Positions 32,086 through 44,060 are shown, counted from the first letter of the stretch. The stretch: 64,000 nucleotides of DNA from Strongylocentrotus droebachiensis (GCA_035222895.1 JAVYIG010000698.1:413387-477386); one strand, 5' to 3'. The notes: generated by a model from the letters alone, not told the origin. Made by a program: numbers and translations.

Positions 32086-35000
32086 GGTTGCACTTCCAGT
32101 CTTGATGTTCTGCCCCTTACCTCAAAGCGATGGCCTCTTGTGCCTGGCAATATATGAGCGAAGCACAATGAACTGGTAATTCATAATGCATATTACAATG
32201 TTTTTTTTAACAAATCAGGGAAAGAAACAGAGATAAATTCATAGCATATGAGTCTGTCATGGCATTTTTAGTAACTCAACATTTGCTCCTGCAACGACTA
32301 CTCTAGGCTTTATTTTGTCAAAGGTGTAGGTTTAGACTGAGGGTTGGAATTGGGATTAAGGTGGTTTAGGTTGAGGGTTAGGCCTAGGGATGAAGTTTAA
32401 TAGTGTAGAAAAATTATGTGAAGCAATTGTCTCAGGAGAAGGTGTTCGTACAACTGGATTTTACAGGTGCTGGTGGAGCTGCATGTATCTCTTACTCATC
32501 AATGGTAGTTTAAAATCTTCCTCTGTATTGTGAACGCAGCAACATGATGAAGAGTGGAAGGGAAAAATGTATACAACACAGTATCATTTACAATAGATTT
32601 TATAAAATAAAAACACACTGGCCTGCAGTTTGTGAAACATGTAGCACTGTATTACCAATTAAAAGAATTCAGCAATTTTTACAACGTGCTCTATTGGCAT
32701 TTATTTACTGGTTATGTTGTAACACAAAATGAGTTCTTAACTTAAATCCTGGATCCATTGCTAAGCATATTGTCAACCCTAAATGTATTAAAGTAGCCAC
32801 ACGAGGAATCAAAAGTGTTTTGAATTGATGCAAATCTCATATCATTGCGAAGGGGAAGCCTTGCTGATCAAAGACAACAACTCTTTTCTTCAAAATATGT
32901 TTGGCTTACGTTCGGGGGCGGTTGGGGGTCTAAGAAGGGTCTTGAAAAATTGCATTTTACGCCTTTCCATGATATCTATATGATATCTCAGCAAATTATT
33001 CGTGGTTTTCAAGAGAAAATCTTTCCATCCATATGTAATTTGTTCTAATTATCAGTTGTTATTAAATTTTCTTCCTTTAAACATTGCCGGACCCAATTTT
33101 GGGCTACCCTAAATCCAATTGCTGAATTCTTTTAATATTGTTCAAAGTTTATATTTTATTACACCCTTACTGCGAGTTCTAGAAATTCTGCAAGAACCCT
33201 ACCCTGCTGTTCACTTTATAATTAGTACTGTACATTGCTTTCATGAACATGCCATAAAAGTGAATTTATTTTATGTCTCTATACAAACAGGTGCCTGTAC
33301 ATGTAATGTATTTCATACAAATGAACGGTAGAATGAGAAGCTCATGATGATATGGTAGACAAGGAACTTGCTGTCTAAAGCTCGGAGGCCAGATGACAGT
33401 GTCTGAAGTAAGTCGCCCCATAGAAGAGCAAGAACTTTCTGTTGCAATTGTTAACCAACACATCCTTACCACATGCAACCCATCCCACTTTCACAATATA
33501 TTCTCTTAACAACAGTAACCCAAGTTCAACATCTGGATTGGTGATTTTAAACAAAAATGGGGGTGGTAGGGCGGTCAGCCTAGCAGTACAAGATCTAAAT
33601 ATGTCATATGGCTGTATCTTGGATGACCTGGAGGTAGTTGCCCGAGAAGTGTGATAAAGAAAAATATGTTTGCATACTAACAGTAAAAAAAAATAAAATG
33701 ATTGGACACCTTTGGTTGTTACAACTCAGATCAGAATGAGATTTTTACACTGTAAAGTTGCTGATGTCAAGTATTTTTGGAATTCAATTCTATGATTTCT
33801 CTGTGAATGCCATTTTAAAAACAATGGTCTGAATGTTTAATTAGATCTTTTACACAAACGTTGTATATTAGTAATGAAAGGCATGTTTGGTAATACAGTA
33901 ATTTCATTTCAGACCATGAAGACCATGTATTATTATAATTATCTGGGATCTGTCGTTGGGCTGATAAGCATGGAAAATAAGGAATGTACTCCTGTCTAGC
34001 GAACAATATGTTTATATAAAACTAATAGCCCTTTGAAGATTACTTACTAGAAGGTGTAGAACAAGAAGAAAACGAAGAAGAAATACACTGATGATGTCAG
34101 CTTTACTTCTTAAAGTTGTATACTATTTAAAAAAAAGTTTATATTTTATTCATGAACAGCCGGCTTGTCAGAATTGCGTACAAGGATGCCATTGGACTTT
34201 GCTGTACTAGCTGAAGGGGAGCAGTCACCAAAAGGAGCGTGCAACTCGAAAACAATGTGGATACCTCTACCGAGTTCATCTCAAATAACATGGCTCTTCA
34301 AGAATCAAGATGTGACAGTGGATGTACATGTAGATGGGTTTGTGACCCTCCTGACTGTGGACTACTTGCAATACACATAAACTCAATCAATGGATTGTAG
34401 AGAAGTAATGGGGGGTCCGGTGAGCTCAACTTTGGAGGTTAAGTTCGCAAAATTAATAAAGTTCCTTTTAATATGGGTGTCTATGGTTCCAGGGATTAAT
34501 TTGACGCAATGCCTCGTAGTGACACGCCCTTTTAAGGGGCAACAAGACTCAGAAGGTATAAAATGGGAAGCAGTTTCTGAATTGGCGCGAGCTTAAACTT
34601 TTCGGATGAATTCCTCGTTTTGTTTCATACTCCATTTCCTTTGCCGCCATGAGGTGCTAAAGTTTTAGCAGAGTTCGGGGCGCCCAGTTAAATTGTAATA
34701 AAGTTACTATCCACTTCAACACTTGACTCTTGTCGAGAATTTTATTTCTTCGTGTGGACTTTGTTCTTCTCTGGAACGCGAATTGGGCAGGGTGATAGAA
34801 GGCCACCGGCCACTCAGTAGCCAGGGCTGTTTCATATATAAAAAATGTTTGAAGAGAAGCGACTGCATTATAAGCTCAGCATGATCAGTAACATTGATTC
34901 CTTTTATGAGGAATATCAATTTTTGTTCCTCCAAACCATGAGTTGTACATATTCTTTGATTCGAGGAGGGGTTGGTGAAGAGGGATAAGTGCCCCATATT

Positions 35001-35340
35001 TTGTATTGTAACAGGTTTTGTTTTCTACATGAGGAGACGACGATAATATATTAATATAGTAGAAAATTATAATTGCTAGGTCCTAAGTAACATTTTTCCA
35101 TCACCTATATCGTTTACTTTTATTCAAGTTTATATCATTTTAATTTGTTTCTCTTGCCTGAAGGTGGGCGGGTTGGATTCCCGATATATTTTCCCCAAAA
35201 CAGTGATGTCGGGGAAACATTTCATTCCCCCTCCCATCACAGGTCTAACCATCATTGGACCGCACTACATAGCGTCTTGATTTACATTGTGTCTCCATGT
35301 ATCCATGTATACTATTGTGTGACAAACATTAACACTAGTA
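32086..35340. other. Gene-poor stretch with one possible Cys-rich fragment
   Basis: No element with clear ends was found. On the plus strand at about 34200-34400 one frame reads SRCDSGCTCRWVCDPPDCG with six cysteines and then a stop, preceded by an acidic/Ser segment. It may be a decayed exon, but the frame is closed upstream by a TGA near 34196. Other open stretches look random. Confidence 0.25.
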
Positions 35341-35870
35341 TTTCAGTAAGGAACAAGAGAGCGAGAGAGGGTTGGAGGCAATTAGAGAGGGAGAAGGGAC
35401 ACGATGAGCAAGACGGCGAATGAGACAATAGAATGAGTTTAGAGAGGGTGGGGAAGGAGGATCAAGAAAATAGAAGGGGACGAGGCGAGAAGGAGACGAG
35501 AAGTGTGGAAAACAGAGGGGGAGGGGTTAAGGAGGGCGGGAGCAGGAGGAAGAAGAGAGAGGTATATAGAGTGGAATAGGGTAGAAGGGAGGAGATGGAT
35601 CGAGTAAGGAATAAGAGGATGAAATGGGGAAGAAAATGGAGGAAGGGCTAGAAATGAGTGGGACAATAATAATGATATATGCCCGATATATGATGTTAGG
35701 CTGAAAGAGGAGGAAGGCCAAGAGATGGGAGGTGATATTATATACAATGAGGAGACTCCGTGAAAGCAGGGGGAGAAAGAGGAGTTAAGGGGAGGTTAAA
35801 GGGGGAACAAAAAGTAGAGGAAACGGAGAGGAACGGTGGAGCTGAGAGGACGAGGTAAGAGAGGGGGGGC
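35340..35870. repeat. Purine-rich tract, left part
   Basis: The plus strand is dominated by G and A for about 500 bases with few pyrimidines. Such tracts can form triplex structures. Long open frames on the minus strand here are a by-product of the composition (Ser/Pro/Leu runs), not genes. Confidence 0.65.
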
Positions 35871-37062
35871 GTCCCCCCTTCAAAAATAAAATGTGTAAAA
35901 TCACGTTAATCTTACCTTTTTGGGGAGATGTCCCCCCCCCCCCACTGGCGCTCAAGAGGGAGGGGGATGCAAATTTTAGAGGGCCCCCAAAAAAGAAATG
36001 TGCTCACTACCCCCACTAAGGGGAGGTTAAAAGGGGAACAAAAAGTAGAACAGAGAGGAACAGTGGAGCTGAGAGAGAGCGATGTTAGAGAGGGGCATTG
36101 GCGGATCCGGGGGGGGGGGCCTGTCCCCCCCTTTCTAAAATAAAATGTGTGAAAACACGTTAATCTTACCTTTTTGGGGAGATGTCCCCCCCCCCCCCCC
36201 CCCACTGGCGCTCAAGAGGGAGGGGGGATGCAAATTTTAGAGGGCCCCCCCAAAAGAAATGTGCTCACTACCCCCACTAAGGGGAGGTTAAAAGGGGAAC
36301 AAAAAGTAGAACAGAGAGGAACAGTGGAGCTGAGAGAGAGCGATGTTAGAGAGGGGCATTGGCGGATCCGGGGGGGGCCTGTCCCCCCCCCCCCCCCTTT
36401 CTAAAATAAAACGTGTGAAAACACGTTAATCTTACCTTTTTGGGGAGATGTCCCCCCCCCCCCCCACTGGCGCTCAAGAGGGAGGGGGGATGCAAATTTT
36501 AGAGGGCCCCCCAAAAAGAAATGTGCTCACTACCCCCACTAAGGGGAGGTTAAAAGGGGAACAAAAAGTAGAACAGTGAGGAACAGTGGAGCTGAGAGAG
36601 AGCGATGTTAGAGAGGGGCATTGGCGGATCCGGGGGGGGGGGGCCTGTCCCCCCCTTTCTAAAATAAAACGTGTGAAAACATGTTAATCTTACCTTTTTG
36701 GGGAGATTCCCCCCCCCCCCCCACTGGCGCTCAAGAGGGAGGGGGGATGCAAATTTTAGAGGGCCCCCCCCCCCCCAAGAAAATGTGCTCACTACCCCAC
36801 TAAGGTGAGGTTAAAGGGGGGAACAAAAAGTAGAGGAAACAGAGAGGAACGGTGGAGCTGAGAGAGCGAGGTAAGAGAGGGGGAGTGGCGGATCCGGGGG
36901 GGGCGGTCCCGTCCCCACCTTCAAAAATAAAATGTGTGAACACACGTTAATTTTACCTTTTTGGGGAGATGCCCCCCCCCCCCTGGCACTCAAGGGGGAG
37001 GGGGGATGCAAATTTTAGAGGCCCCCCCCCCCCCACAAAAAATGTGCTCACTACCCCGCCAC

Positions 37063-37093
<31 letters not shown>

Positions 37094-37165
37094 TGGCGCG
37101 ATTTTCAAATTTCCGGGAGCAAAAAGAAAAAAATGGGCCCCCACCCCTAAGAAATCCTGGATCCG
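35870..37165. repeat. Tandem array, five units of about 260 bp
   Basis: Landmarks repeat near 35890, 36145, 36410, 36668 and 36935: AAAATGTGTGAAAACACG, TTAATCTTACCTTTTTGGGG, CACTGGCGCTCAAGAGGG, TGTGCTCACTACCCC and GGCGGATCCGGGGG. Each unit has poly(C) and poly(G) runs of varying length. GGATCC/poly(C) ends suggest that a MITE-like element seeded the array. Confidence 0.85.
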
Positions 37166-37890
37166 CGCCTGGAGAGGGGAAGCAGGGAGAAAGGGGGATC
37201 GAGAGAGGGACTAACATTAATGAGACGCAGAGAAAAGGGAGCGGAGGTGGGGTAGGGGAAAAGGCGAAAGGGGGCATTCTTTGGATTTAAGAAGGCGGCT
37301 GGCCGGGTAAGGGAATAAGGGCGTATCCTCCGTGGAGCGTTTAGGAAATGAGGAGAAATAAGAAGAGCTAACGCAGGATAGTGAAGGGAAAGAGAGAGGG
37401 GGAAAGAGCGCGCGCGGGTGGAGGGAAGGATGATTAGGGGGGGTGGTGGCGGAATAAGCAGGCCGACCGGAGAATGAGTTGATGAAGGTTTGGGAAAAGG
37501 GAGTGAAGGAACTAGGGGAAAGGATTGGATAAACTGGGATTAACGGATAAGAGCGAATTAAAGGCGGTGGAAAAGAAGGTAGAAGAGGAAAGTTGGAGGT
37601 GAATGAGGAAGGAGAGAATGAAAGGGGAGAGAAGAAAGAAGGAGAGAGTGGTAAACAGAGAGCTAGAGAGGGGAAGCGGTAAGGCAAGGGGAGAAGGGGA
37701 TCGAGGGATGAGCAAGCCAGCGGAAGAACAAGTTTAGAGAGGATGGGGGAAAGATGATTGGGTTTACGGTGAAAAGAGGGAAATGGCTGAAGGGATGCAT
37801 GAGGGGGGGGGGGGCAGGGAAAAATCAAAGGAGAATGGGGATGAGGAATCGAGAGAATAAAAGGGGAGGAAAGAAGGAGAGACACTATAA
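37166..37890. repeat. Purine-rich tract, right part
   Basis: Continues the G/A bias of 35340-35870 for 700 more bases on the plus strand. The 222-residue open frame on the minus strand (37217-37885) is an artefact of the pyrimidine-rich complement. The tandem array therefore sits inside a single purine-rich domain of about 2.5 kb. Confidence 0.65.
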
Positions 37891-39309
37891 TACTCAGGTG
37901 ATAAATAGGAACAGTACGTTACTGTGGCAAATTTGTAATCTGGATAACATTAACGTAAGAGGTAATAGTCTACTCACAAGACGCTTTTATGTTAATCGAG
38001 GGTCTATAAATAGGGGTAATATCAATGTACAGCTCTTTTAAAATTTCATACAATCGACCTATGAACAAATGAAACTTCTAACTTCACTACAACCTTTGTT
38101 TTTTGTGATTAATTGGTACTCTTTACAGCTAGGTTCTTTCAAAGCTATGATCGTTGTTTATGCATGCATGAGGCATTGCCCCTACCCCCTAAAAATATAA
38201 AAAATTGAATTAAAAAAAATGTCAGTGCCAACAAAATCTAAATTAATAAGTGAACATGAGACAAATGAAAAGCCTACACAGAGGAGCATGCACGTGTTTT
38301 ATTTTATATCATTTATATGTTCATTGCTCATGCGATTAAAAATAGGTAAAGTCTGGTGTAAAGAAAACTCATCAGACCAGTGTACTATCAGGGCGCAAAA
38401 ATTACTCAATCCTACAGTTCACTACTGTTCTATAACTCTAATCCAGGTTACAATAGTTCCAGTACATTACTATTGCAACTTTGTCACCTAGGTTCGGATT
38501 ATATATTCTGCTCTGATATATACTGAGTGACTTTGGGTAATCTGCTTCGGTAGCCTACTGTTACTGTATTGGTATCGGGTGGATTCTGACTTTAAAATTG
38601 AATAACCGGTGTTAAGAATAACTCATATGAAGGCTCTTCCCTGCTAGTTCAGCCTGTATATCACCTAAAATAATTATGGCCTACATGATCTAAACTTACC
38701 TGCTTACGCATATTTCGTTTGTTATTTTGCCTGATCATGTTGATTGAACTAAAGTGAAGAAAAAGAGTGACTAGATTCAGACTAGATCTAGATCTCTAGT
38801 CTATGTAATCGAAACAAAAGACACTGAGACCGATTTGAATTTAAAAAATGTATACAAACCGTATAACAAGGACTGGACTTCTAGTTATGCCTATCCATTG
38901 ACTAAAATAAGTAGTTTCACTTCACTTCCTGTTAAAATTCTTTCAATCAATGACAATGAATTCTGCCACTGTGCCAGCTGTAAATTCACCTTCACTGTCC
39001 TGCTTGCCCAGTGACATCATAAGCAGTGCTGATGTCCTCTTGGCAATGCCAATGGGCTGTTTATTCCATTACAGCTAGCATGTGTTATAGGGAACAAGGC
39101 AGATTTATTTGGTAAATTTGTATGATCATTGAGATTTTAACCTTAATTAAGGCAATCATTTAATGTTCTTCCTTTATTGGGGGGGGGGGATTGAGACTAT
39201 CAGCTGTGATTTTTTTCTCTCCCAAGAAAGAAGAAATATTTTCCTGCCCAAATAGAAACCATTATAATTTGTGTTAACATGAAATATTTGTCTCTCTTTT
39301 TACAATCAG
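37891..39309. other. AT-rich stretch, presumed intron before the THAP exon
   Basis: Contains the inverted copy of the 8409-8570 repeat at about 38390-38560, an AGATCT-rich patch near 38785 and otherwise nothing recognisable. It ends in a strong polypyrimidine acceptor (CTCTCTTTTTACAATCAG). Confidence 0.5.
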
Positions 39310-39318
39310 ACTATCATC

Positions 39319-40234
39319 ATGGGGAGAATCTGTGCTGTTATTGGGTGCTCGAACAGTACATTCAAGCTTGATAAATGGTATTCACAATTGTGTGACAGAC
39401 ATGGCCTGAAATATGGGGCCTGCGTATGCACACCACCTTTTGTACCATTCCCTTTTCCTTTACAAAATAAAGATGCAGACGGCCGTCGACGATGGATAAA
39501 GGCGATAAATCGAAAACGTCCAAATGGCAACAACTGGGAACCAACGTATGGAGATAGGGTTTGCTCATATCACTTTCGAGATGGACAACCTAGTGCAGCG
39601 TGGCCAGACCCAACAATGAATCTGGGATACAGCTCAGCACACCAGTCTTCACATAAATCTCCTCGTCTGCCTCCAAGAGAAAGACCTCAGTGCTCAGAAA
39701 AGAAGAAATCAACAAGTAAACGGAAGAGAAAGAAAGTCGACTTGACAGGAGATCCTGACTCACATGAAACCTCTACGGCACCTAGAAGTTACTGAGACAG
39801 CTTCAAGTAAAGAAAAGAGGAAATCAACATGTAAACGGAAGAGAAAGGATGTCGACTTGACAGGAGATCTTGACTTTCATGGATCCTCTACTCTTGATGA
39901 GCACCAAGAAATTGATGAGACGAAAAGTAATAAGGAGAAAAGATCTGATCATATTGTTGGTGCACATCTCACTGATCACAATTATGGGCTACATTGTGAT
40001 AAAAGATTATGTACCTGCCTTGGATGTGTTGCAAAGCAAAAACAAATTGAAGATCTACAACAGAGGAATAGTCATTTACAGGCAAAGCTGGAAGCTACAA
40101 AGAAACAGCATGGTAAGAAGGGTGATTTTGATATGACTACTGTTGTCACGAGAACTGATAAAACTGTCAGATTGTACACTGGATTTGAATCCAAAAAGTC
40201 ACGAGTAATATGTCCTTTCCTTTTATTCGTCTGA
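39319..40234 (+). pseudogene. THAP-domain transposase-like protein, frameshifted and truncated
   Basis: The exon follows an acceptor at 39309. The first frame begins MGRICAVIGCSNS and completes a C2CH zinc finger of the THAP type (CAVIGC ... RRRWIKAI ... WEPTYGDRVCSYHF), a DNA-binding module. A Lys/Arg-rich segment STSKRKRKKVDLTGDPDSHE is then duplicated as STCKRKRKDVDLTGDLDFHG. An indel near 39780 separates the two frames. The second frame adds a CTCLGC pair, a coiled coil (KQKQIEDLQQRNSHLQAKLE) and TDKTVRLYTGFES, which resembles the lead-in to a DDE_Tnp_4 transposase, then stops at 40232. THAP plus coiled coil plus YTG is seen in ISL2EU/Harbinger-like transposases. The catalytic domain is absent, so either a broken transposase or a domesticated N-terminal protein. 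Confidence 0.72.
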
Positions 40235-41027
40235 TGAAAGGGACATAATGTTTCTGGTGATTTGTTGAACTATTTGATTGGTGCCAAGGAGCCCTATGCC
40301 TATATTAATTAAGAGAAGCAAACATAGGCTTTGCAGGAATACAGTAATTGTGCTAGTCAAATGCACGGGTATGAACTGGTTAGTGTTTATTTCTGTCCTG
40401 AGGCTAGCTTAACTTGATACATTTATTAGAATATCATATATTGAATGTACCTCTTTATATCTTGTATCAGGGCTGAACATTTATGAAATAAATAAAACAT
40501 GGACATGTGAAATTGACTAACTACATGTATGTATGTCGGGTTCCAAAGTATTACAAATTTACTGTTTTTCTATACACATTTACAAGTGTATTTTCTTGGG
40601 CTATAGGAATACTTTTTTTTTAATAATTGAAGTGTGCTATTTACCAAAGTATTGTATGTTTTGTGTGTGCTTATATTTTTATCAAGACAGAAAATAGGAT
40701 TTTTGTATCCGTATGCAATAATAAAGCAGCTAACTACATATGATATGCAGCTCAAAGAGATATCTTGATCATGAGAATAGTTACATTTCTCATCTTATAT
40801 TTATGTTGTAAATAGTGACAGAGAGAGGTTTTCTTCTCCAAGCCGAAATCAGATTTCCGCATGTAGAACACGTGATCGGACTTACAATCGATTGTATCTC
40901 TTTCTGCAACGGGGCCCAGAAGTGATCACTGTTCTTTTACTACTATAAGTTCCAATCGATGTGCATTCTAGTATTCTTGTATGTCCTGTAGAGTAGTATT
41001 AATTTAGTTTTTGTACAATATATTTGT
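40235..41027. other. 3' flank of the THAP gene
   Basis: A polyadenylation signal (AATAAATAAAACATGG) at about 40486-40501 could end the THAP transcript. No other feature is visible. Confidence 0.4.
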
Positions 41028-41029
41028 TA

Positions 41030-41242
41030 GTTTGAACATATTTGTGGCTTACACCCAGTAAATAAGATCGATTGATCGATCTGTAATTGAAAAACAAGTC
41101 AGAAAAAATCTTGGAACAAGCGGGATTTGAACCTGCCATCTACTGCTTGCCGGGCAGCGACTCTACCACCAGGCCATCACTGGTCCATGGCACAGTCACG
41201 ATGAACTTATTTACTGGGTGTAAGCCACAAATATGTTCAAAC
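41030..41242. mobile_element. 213-bp MITE, perfect 37-bp TIRs, TA flanks
   Basis: Left arm 41030-41066 (GTTTGAACATATTTGTGGCT and on to GTAAATAAG) and right arm 41206-41242 are exact inverted complements. TA precedes and follows the element (41028-41029 and 41243-41244), as expected for mariner-type insertion. The interior carries a tRNA-like sequence on the minus strand. Perfect arms suggest recent activity. Confidence 0.88.
41110..41186 (-). other. tRNA-like sequence inside the MITE
   Basis: On the minus strand: GGCCTGGTGGTAGAGTCG as D arm/A box, an anticodon arm GCTGC-CCGGCAA-GCAGT (GGC, alanine-like) and GCAGGTTCAAATCCCGC as T arm/B box. The 5' and 3' acceptor strands do not pair, so it is not a functional tRNA. 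Both RNA polymerase III boxes are present. Confidence 0.65.
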
Positions 41243-41759
41243 TATTGAAATTTCTCCCAGGAAGCATTACATTTTATAAATATATTTGTTGTCCCCAAAT
41301 TATTTGGTGGAATTGATGGAATAAATGAAGATAACATTTTCAGTAGTCATCTTCATTTATAAGAATAAATTGGTGTTGATTCCCTGACTAAAGCTGTTAA
41401 ATTTTGTTCTCTTGCCTTTACTTCATGCAAGAAAAGCATACTGTATTCAAAGGTGTAATTGTAGATTTCACCTTTTTTGTACCTCAAATTAGAATGTTGA
41501 TGTTTGCCAACAGCCCAACATGGTATATTACACGCACATCGTATTACTTCTTTATATTACTTGTTACTTTTGTCTAGACATTGCAGAAGGTAAACCGCAT
41601 ATATATGGCAACAGTGTCATATGTGGTTATTTTCTCTTACCCACTATGCATAGTGGAAACTGAAACCGGTCATTCATGTTGTCAATAAAATGTGATTTTG
41701 ATATGAAAACAAGTTGTTTGATCTTATGATTTTATTGGTTATAATGTGATGTAAAGAGT

Positions 41760-42250
41760 GCATATGGACCCTGCAATGTGCAATTCTACACCATATAAAG
41801 GTTGCAAATCTGCACCCCTAAAGGTGCTTGCTTGCATCCCAAGGGGTGTATGTATGCACCCTTCAGGGAACAATTGTGGACCCCAAACCCCTGCACCCTA
41901 TATGGGACAAGTCTGCACCCCGAACTGGGGTGCAAACGAGCACCCTTAGGGGTGCAGACCGCTGCTACGATAGCAGCCACCTATAGGGTGCAAGTCTGCA
42001 CCCCAAATAGGGGTGCAATTTTGCACCCCAATTGGGGTGCAAAATTGCACCCTATAGGTGGCTGCTATTGTAGCAGCGGTCTGCACCCCTACGGGTGCTC
42101 GTTTGCACCTTTAAGGGTACTCTTTTTGCACCTCTAAGGGTGCAAGTCTGCACCCCAAATAAGGGTGCAATTTTGCACCCCAATTGGGGGTGCAAAATTG
42201 CCCCCTATAGGTGGCCGCTATTGTAGCAGCGGTCTGCACCTATGCAGATT
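41760..42250. repeat. Palindromic GGGTGCA / TGCACCC array
   Basis: More than twenty copies of GGGTGCA or its complement occur at 10-20 base spacing. A larger inverted pair is built on it: GACCGCTGCTACGATAGCAG with flanks GCAAACGAGCACCC (41931-41991) faces its complement at 42044-42106, centred on CCCCAATTGGGG. A partial third copy (GTAGCAGCGGTCTGCACC) follows at 42210-42240. It may be a foldback element that grew by duplication of a 7-base word. Confidence 0.75.
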
Positions 42251-42589
42251 TTGTAGTGTGTATGTCCCTTTTGCAGCCAACATCAAATTCTGTGGAACTT
42301 TGCAGGATTTCTGAATATGTCATGTATGTCCTATCTGTGAAATTTAAACGTTAGCAGTGTCCTAATATTCAAATTATGCAAGGAAACCCGTTTACTTGCT
42401 AGACTTCACTGTCAGACACTATTGAGTGACTGACTGGCTTTCTTCTTCTTTGGTAATAACATACATAAAGTGAAATTTAAAGAGTACATGAGCATTTGTC
42501 TACATCAATAACCCACTTCTTGTAATGGCCCAAATTAAACTGATTGAATCTTTGCGCAGCATAAAACGTACGACCATTCGCTACAATGA

Positions 42590-42800
42590 AATGAAAATCA
42601 GACTATTACTTACTGGCTCTATAGCTCTTAAGTCGATTCGACAACTTATAGTCGTTATTTTCCCACTTAAAGGCTTTTTCAAGCCCCCTTTTTTTAGGGA
42701 AGTTCTAAATTAGTATTATCCTTCAAATGCCGTTGGAATTTTACCTTTTTTCTTTTTTTTTGGCCTGCAAATGGGACATAGTACCTTTAAAGCAGTCGAT
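42590..42800 (+). repeat. Dispersed repeat, inverted copy at about 60598-60770
   Basis: CAAATGCCGTTGGAATTTTACC, ATGGGACATAGTACCTTT and TAGGGAAGTTCTAAATTAG are shared in opposite orientation with 60598-60770 (stated here from positions 42690-42790). Family unknown; the end with GGGACATAGTACC is the same in both copies. Confidence 0.6.
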
Positions 42801-43204
42801 ATGTCTTTAATATGCCGAATTGAAAAAAAAAATCTACCAAAAATTCTTACCTTATCCTTTTATTGAGTAAAGATTGGTTAAAACTTCACGGAAAGCTGAG
42901 AAACTGTCTGTTTATCTTTGCTGGAAAAATGACTGCAAATTATGATCATTTGGGAATCGCAGACAAAAAGCACTGTATGGTGTCCGGGCTCGCACAAAGG
43001 AAATTTTAACACGTAAACCAATGGGTATCGCAGCAAAATTCTACTATTTTCATGGAATGTTGAGGGATCTCACACTTGGACTATTATCCGGTATTGGCAT
43101 TTTTCGTTTCTTTACTGGAATGGCCAAAATCACGACTCCAATTTCGACCAATTAGATGGCTGGATTTCTTAGGTGAGGTATGTAATTGTTCTTATCATAT
43201 AATT

Positions 43205-43315
43205 TTTCGTAGATGTGTCGTGGTCGAGTGGATACGTCGCCGGACTGTAATAATACATGCGCCTCGGAATAGAATTTATAGATAGACGGCGCTATAGAAA
43301 TGCCTATTATTATAG
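43205..43315 (+). mobile_element. Short SINE remnant, tRNA-like A box
   Basis: GTCGTGGTCGAGTGGATACG resembles a D arm, followed by CGGACTGTAAT, but the B-box half is missing. The tail GACGGCGCTATAGAAATGCC with ATTATTAT is a common SINE 3' end pattern. Probably an internally deleted copy. Confidence 0.5.
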
Positions 43316-43399
43316 TGTTTCGTATCTTTAGAGGAATATAATGATAGCGTGTCAGATGAAAGTCAGATCAAAGTCAGATCGAAGTGTTTCGTATGATAT

Positions 43400-44060
43400 C
43401 ATAAGAGTAATTCTTATGATATCATAAGAGTAATCTCATGATATCGTTTGGCCTATAGCGTGTGATTAATCTATTAATCTTTCAGATCAAAGTATTTATT
43501 TGTTCTTTAGGTAGTGCTTCGTATGATTATTTTGAGAGTAATCTCATGATATCGTTTGGCCTATAGCGTGTGATTAATCTATTAATCTTTCAGATCAAAG
43601 TATTTATTTGTTCTTTAGGTAGTGCTTCGTATGATTATTTTGAGAGTAATCTCATGATATCGTTTGGCCTATAGCGTGTGATTAATCTATTAATCTTTCA
43701 GATCAAAGTATATATTTGTTCTTTAGGTAGCGCTTCGTATGATATTATGAGAGTAATCTCATGATATCGTTTGGCCTATAGCGTGTGATTAATCTATTAA
43801 TCTTTCAGATCAAAGTATTTATTTGTTCTTTAGGTAGTGCTTCGTATGATTTTATGAGAGTAATCTCATGATATCGTTTGGCCTATAGCGTGTGATTAAT
43901 CTATTAATCTTTCAGATCAAAGTATATATTTGTTCTTTAGGTAGTGCTTCGTACGATATTATGAGGGTAATCTCATGATATCGTTTGGCCTATAGCGTGA
44001 GATTAATCTATTAATCTTTCAGATCAAAGTTTATATTTGTTCTTTAAGTAGTGGTTGGTA
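43400..44060 (+). repeat. 108-bp tandem array, six units (Y'' block)
   Basis: TATAGCGTGTGATTAATCTA occurs at about 43454, 43562, 43670, 43778, 43884 and 43991, a 106-108 base period. Each unit also has ATCAAAGTATTTATTTGTTC and ATCTCATGATATCGTTTGGC. One or two units recur at 48630-48770 and 50160-50400. Confidence 0.92.

Noticed and set aside
37217-37885. 222-residue open frame on the minus strand
   Set aside because: It is made of Ser/Pro/Leu/Phe runs dictated by the pyrimidine-rich strand of a purine tract; no domain, no splice context.
41110-41186. Functional tRNA-Ala gene
   Set aside because: Acceptor strands do not pair, the T stem has a mismatch and the sequence lies inside a MITE.
42210-42240. 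CRISPR-like regularity of the GGGTGCA array
   Set aside because: Spacers are not unique and repeats occur in both orientations; the host is eukaryotic.
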